DNA from: Stercorarius parasiticus
Lineage: Eukaryota > Chordata > Aves > Charadriiformes > Stercorariidae
Assembly (NCBI GenBank): GCA_013396915.1
Contig: VWZL01002842.1
Span: 358,706-422,705, forward strand
Length of the DNA stretch: 64,000 nucleotides
Direction: 5' to 3'
Made by a program: the position numbers and the translations under genes. Of the stretch, positions 61,550 through 64,000 are shown in pieces (the first letter of the stretch is position 1; every line of letters begins with the position of its first letter). The notes below the pieces were generated by a model, which worked only from the letters and a program-made list of their open reading frames with translations, was not told the origin of the DNA and ran no database searches.

Positions 61550-63416
61550 TGTGAGAGATGAATCAATGCAGGCCCATGTATGGTGCCTCAGAAATTGCTC
61601 CAACAGGATACGCTTCACACTATTATTCACAGTTTCTGAGATGCAGAACTAAGCCCTAACAGTTTTCTGAATCACTTGAGATTTGCTCCTTATTAATGTT
61701 AATTTAAATCTTCTTGAGGGAGTCAGTAGCAAATTTGTCACAGGCAGAAATTCTCCCTTTTTATTTTTATTTTTTAAAGAAGGAAAGATTATACTTGGAA
61801 GAAAATCTTAGTCATTTTCATTTGATTTTTAAGTGAATCACTGAGGTGCCGCTCCATGACTGGTATTAACCTTGTAATACAGTTATATAGAAATTCACAC
61901 TCTCCAGCGGCCTTTAATTCTTTGTCTTCAAGCACCTGTTTTTGAAGACAGAGCCAAGGTATATATATAACATGTAAGGATGCAAATATATTACTAGGAA
62001 CTTCAAATATCCTGTCCCGTGGATGCTTATTGTCTCACTAAATAACTTGTGAAAAGGAGTTTGAATTATCCACATTAAATGATAGCTAGGAGAACTGTGT
62101 TATGAATTTATAAGTTTATCCTAATCAAATGCTGTTTTCCGGATACAATTTCTTGGCTGAGCCCTGGACTAAGGACAGCTCAGTGGGGGCTAATTATAGT
62201 GGTGCTACCAGTATGAAAAATACTTGCTTTCCCTTATGGGAAAGTTTCTGTAGACTACTAGGTCAAGATAATGAAGCAGTGTTTGGCAATCTGGAAAACT
62301 GCAAATAACAGTTGCTTTTCTTGGAAGGCGATTTAGATGATTTTGATTAAATTTGTGAAATTCTGTGAAATACTTGCCATTGCTTTCAGAGAGTAATTAC
62401 AGTGAGTAGGACAAATAGGCTACTGTACCTTATTTAAGATATTACATTACAGATGTCAGCATGCATGAGAATAACATAACATGTGGGTGAAGGAACCATT
62501 GCTTCTAAAAGGAAATCAATATATAATAACCACTAATATCAAGCCTCTATTCAGTATAATAGGGGATAACATTTTCAAAGAGCCTGCAATATGCTTGCAA
62601 AGAACATTCACTTAGCATTCCAAGAATAGGTGCTATAACCGATCTTGCCATTCATGCATCATAATACTCATTTGTCTCTAACAGTTTTGGCTTTACACAG
62701 TGAGCTGTAACTGTAGATACAGAAGAAAGCATAGCTTTTTTTGTAGCTGTACAAAAATACATTAATTTTACTGTTGTGCATACATTGTAAGAAAGGAGCA
62801 GAAAAACAGAGTTAGAATCCCCGGATCTAGGGTAATAAGCATGTTGGAAAAACCTGAATTATACAGATTACAGAATATTAGGACAGTCTGGCTTTTGGCT
62901 TAGGCCTTAACTGCTACGCAGCTATTAGCTTGTTGCATGCCAAGGTCAGGGAAGATTTTCTCTTACTTCTTTTTCTGGAATGAACACATATATTTATGTG
63001 GTCCCAAAGGAGGAAGAGGCAAACAGATCTGTGTTTGAATTCTAAGGTATTAATTAAAGTCTCTGAAGCTGAGTTCTGAAATTATTTTGCATGTTTTTTG
63101 TCACTACTGCATCTAGTCTGGTTTTGTTTTAGTTTAGGGAATAGCTTAATATAGTGCTCTCAGTGAAGCATTTGTTTCCTGTTAAACGTTGCCAGAATTT
63201 TCAATACAGAGTGTAAAGTTGATGAAAAATTACTGGTATGTGGTTTTCTAGCATAATTTCTAGCAGTTCGTTGTAGTTCTGCAACTATGGTGTCTACACG
63301 GTGGATGAATGAATGTGCATGGTTTATAATGGGATTAGGTCATATGGATCTTTTTCAACATCTTTTATGTCAAAGCTCTACCCTTTTCTCTAAGAAATTT
63401 AAGAAATCAATAAAAA

Positions 63417-63454
63417 ACTGTGGGAAAACAGCATTAAACACTGTGGGAAAACAG
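63417..63454. repeat. 23-bp-period short duplication
   Basis: ACTGTGGGAAAACAG occurs at 63417-63431 and again at 63440-63454, separated by CATTAAAC. Confidence 0.85.
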
Positions 63455-63584
63455 TATTATCTTCCCAATATGCAAAAACTATTGGAATATTCTTTCTTAC
63501 TATTGGTTTGGTTCTGATAGAATTACTCATTTATTTTTTTTATTACACCTTTTGTCATTAATAACTATTTCTTAGACCAAATTC

Positions 63585-64000
63585 GTAGAATCATAGAATG
63601 TGTCGGGTTGAAAGGGACTTCTAAAGGTCACCTAGTCCAACCCCCCTGCAGCAAGCAGGGACATCTTCAACTAGATCAGGTTGCTCAGAGCCTCATCAAG
63701 CCTGACCTTGAATGTCTCCAGGGATGAGGCCTCCACCACCTCTCTGGGCAACCTGTTCCAGTGTCTCACCACCCGCATTGTAAAGAACTTCTTCCTAATG
63801 TCTAGTCTAAACCTCCCCTGCTCTAGTTTAAAACCATTGCCCCTCATCCTATCACTACATACCCTTGCAAACAGCCCCTCCCCAGCTTTCTTATAGGTCC
63901 CCTTCAGGTACTGGAAGGCCGCTATAAGGTCTCCCCAGAGCCTTCTCTTCTCCGGGCTGAACAGCCCCAACTCTCTCAGCCTGTCTTCATAGGAGAGGTG
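63585..64000 (-). mobile_element. CR1 LINE running off the window end (minus strand)
   Basis: On the minus strand this begins beyond position 64000 and reads [20 protein letters not shown], a YLKG block, [13 protein letters not shown] and [20 protein letters not shown] in one open frame (the 99 codons from 63970 to 63671 are uninterrupted). The stop and the 3' UTR follow, with GGGGGGTTGGACTAGGTGACC, CCCTTTCAACCC and an ATTCTATGATTCTACG tail. It is the same subfamily as the copy at 8.05-8.49 kb but better preserved, with an intact coding tail. The full length cannot be judged because the window ends inside it. Confidence 0.95.
63671..63970 (-). pseudogene. CR1 ORF2 C-terminal fragment, frame intact
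   Basis: This is the last 99 codons of the CR1 reverse-transcriptase protein, open to the natural stop codon. The blocks [34 protein letters not shown] and [18 protein letters not shown] lie in the order normal for the family. The C-terminal region has no catalytic motif. It is marked as a pseudogene because it belongs to a transposable element; whether the upstream part is complete lies outside this window. Confidence 0.8.

Larger units (their letters stand above)
51673..63584. other. 11.9 kb of single-copy DNA, no gene recognised
   Basis: A+T-rich, with local exceptions. Small structures are an imperfect TG/CA inverted array (52689-52740), a 48-bp-period duplication (54625-54703), an 18-bp palindrome (56931-56948), a (GT)6 run near 58028, an inverted repeat (61500-61549) and a 23-bp-period duplication (63417-63454). 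The 60.13-61.56 kb interval has more G+C and CpG and open frames on both strands. No domain or RNA gene is recognisable. Confidence 0.5.

Noticed and set aside
1..64000. A large multi-exon gene on the minus strand spanning most of the window, built from dozens of open segments bounded by splice-like sites
   Set aside because: The implied exon density (about one per 0.7 kb) is too high, several neighbours would be separated by introns of 17-60 bases, phases often clash, and no segment encodes a domain I recognise. Good acceptor/donor pairs with open frames are common by chance in A+T-rich DNA. Long ORFs are equally frequent on both strands.
1..64000. tRNA, rRNA, snRNA genes, CRISPR arrays, bacterial or plasmid features
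   Set aside because: No cloverleaf boxes, no conserved small-nuclear RNA starts, no regularly spaced repeats; the repeats present are eukaryotic retroelements.

Overview
This is a gene-poor, A+T-rich stretch of a bird genome. The bird assignment rests on CR1 LINE fragments with the avian 3' signature: a purine-rich ORF2 tail, then a block of the type GGTTGGACTAGATGA...TCCCTTCCAAC, then short ATTCTATG or ATTCTGTG octamer repeats. At least nine CR1 pieces are present on both strands. A fragment at about 42.86-43.02 kb matches my memory of a common LTR-type repeat of non-galliform birds. This points to Neoaves, but only weakly.

I recognise no cellular protein-coding gene, tRNA, rRNA, CRISPR array or operon. 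The only protein sequence I can identify is the C-terminal end of CR1 ORF2, preserved in four of the CR1 copies. Other open frames (up to about 125 codons) occur at similar frequency and length on both strands, as expected by chance in A+T-rich DNA, and none shows a domain I know. The window is most simply intergenic or deep-intronic DNA.

Layout: 1-2.46 kb unique A+T-rich DNA; 2.46-2.53 kb CR1 tail; 2.5-8.04 kb unique; 8.05-8.49 kb CR1 (+); 10.57-10.74 kb CR1 of another subfamily (+); 10.7-21.7 kb unique, with a perfect 16-bp-stem hairpin at 15.7 kb; 21.69-21.99 kb CR1 (-); 24.1-24.66 kb simple repeat and a decayed CR1-like tail; 24.7-34 kb unique; 33.98-34.62 kb the longest CR1 (-); 34.6-42.3 kb unique; 42.34-43.02 kb a cluster of AT/GT repeat, poly-T and LTR-like fragment; 48.15-48.56 kb CR1 (+); 51.54-51.67 kb CR1 remnant (-); 51.7-63.58 kb unique, with small duplications and palindromes; 63.585-64.0 kb CR1 (-) running off the window end.

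No gene network can be described. The observations worth a second look are structural: hairpins and palindromes, inverted CR1 pairs of the same subfamily, an in-frame 48-bp duplication inside the longest open frame, and a phase-compatible series of cryptic minus-strand exon-like segments at 33.1-38.2 kb. I think the last is probably chance, but it can be tested.
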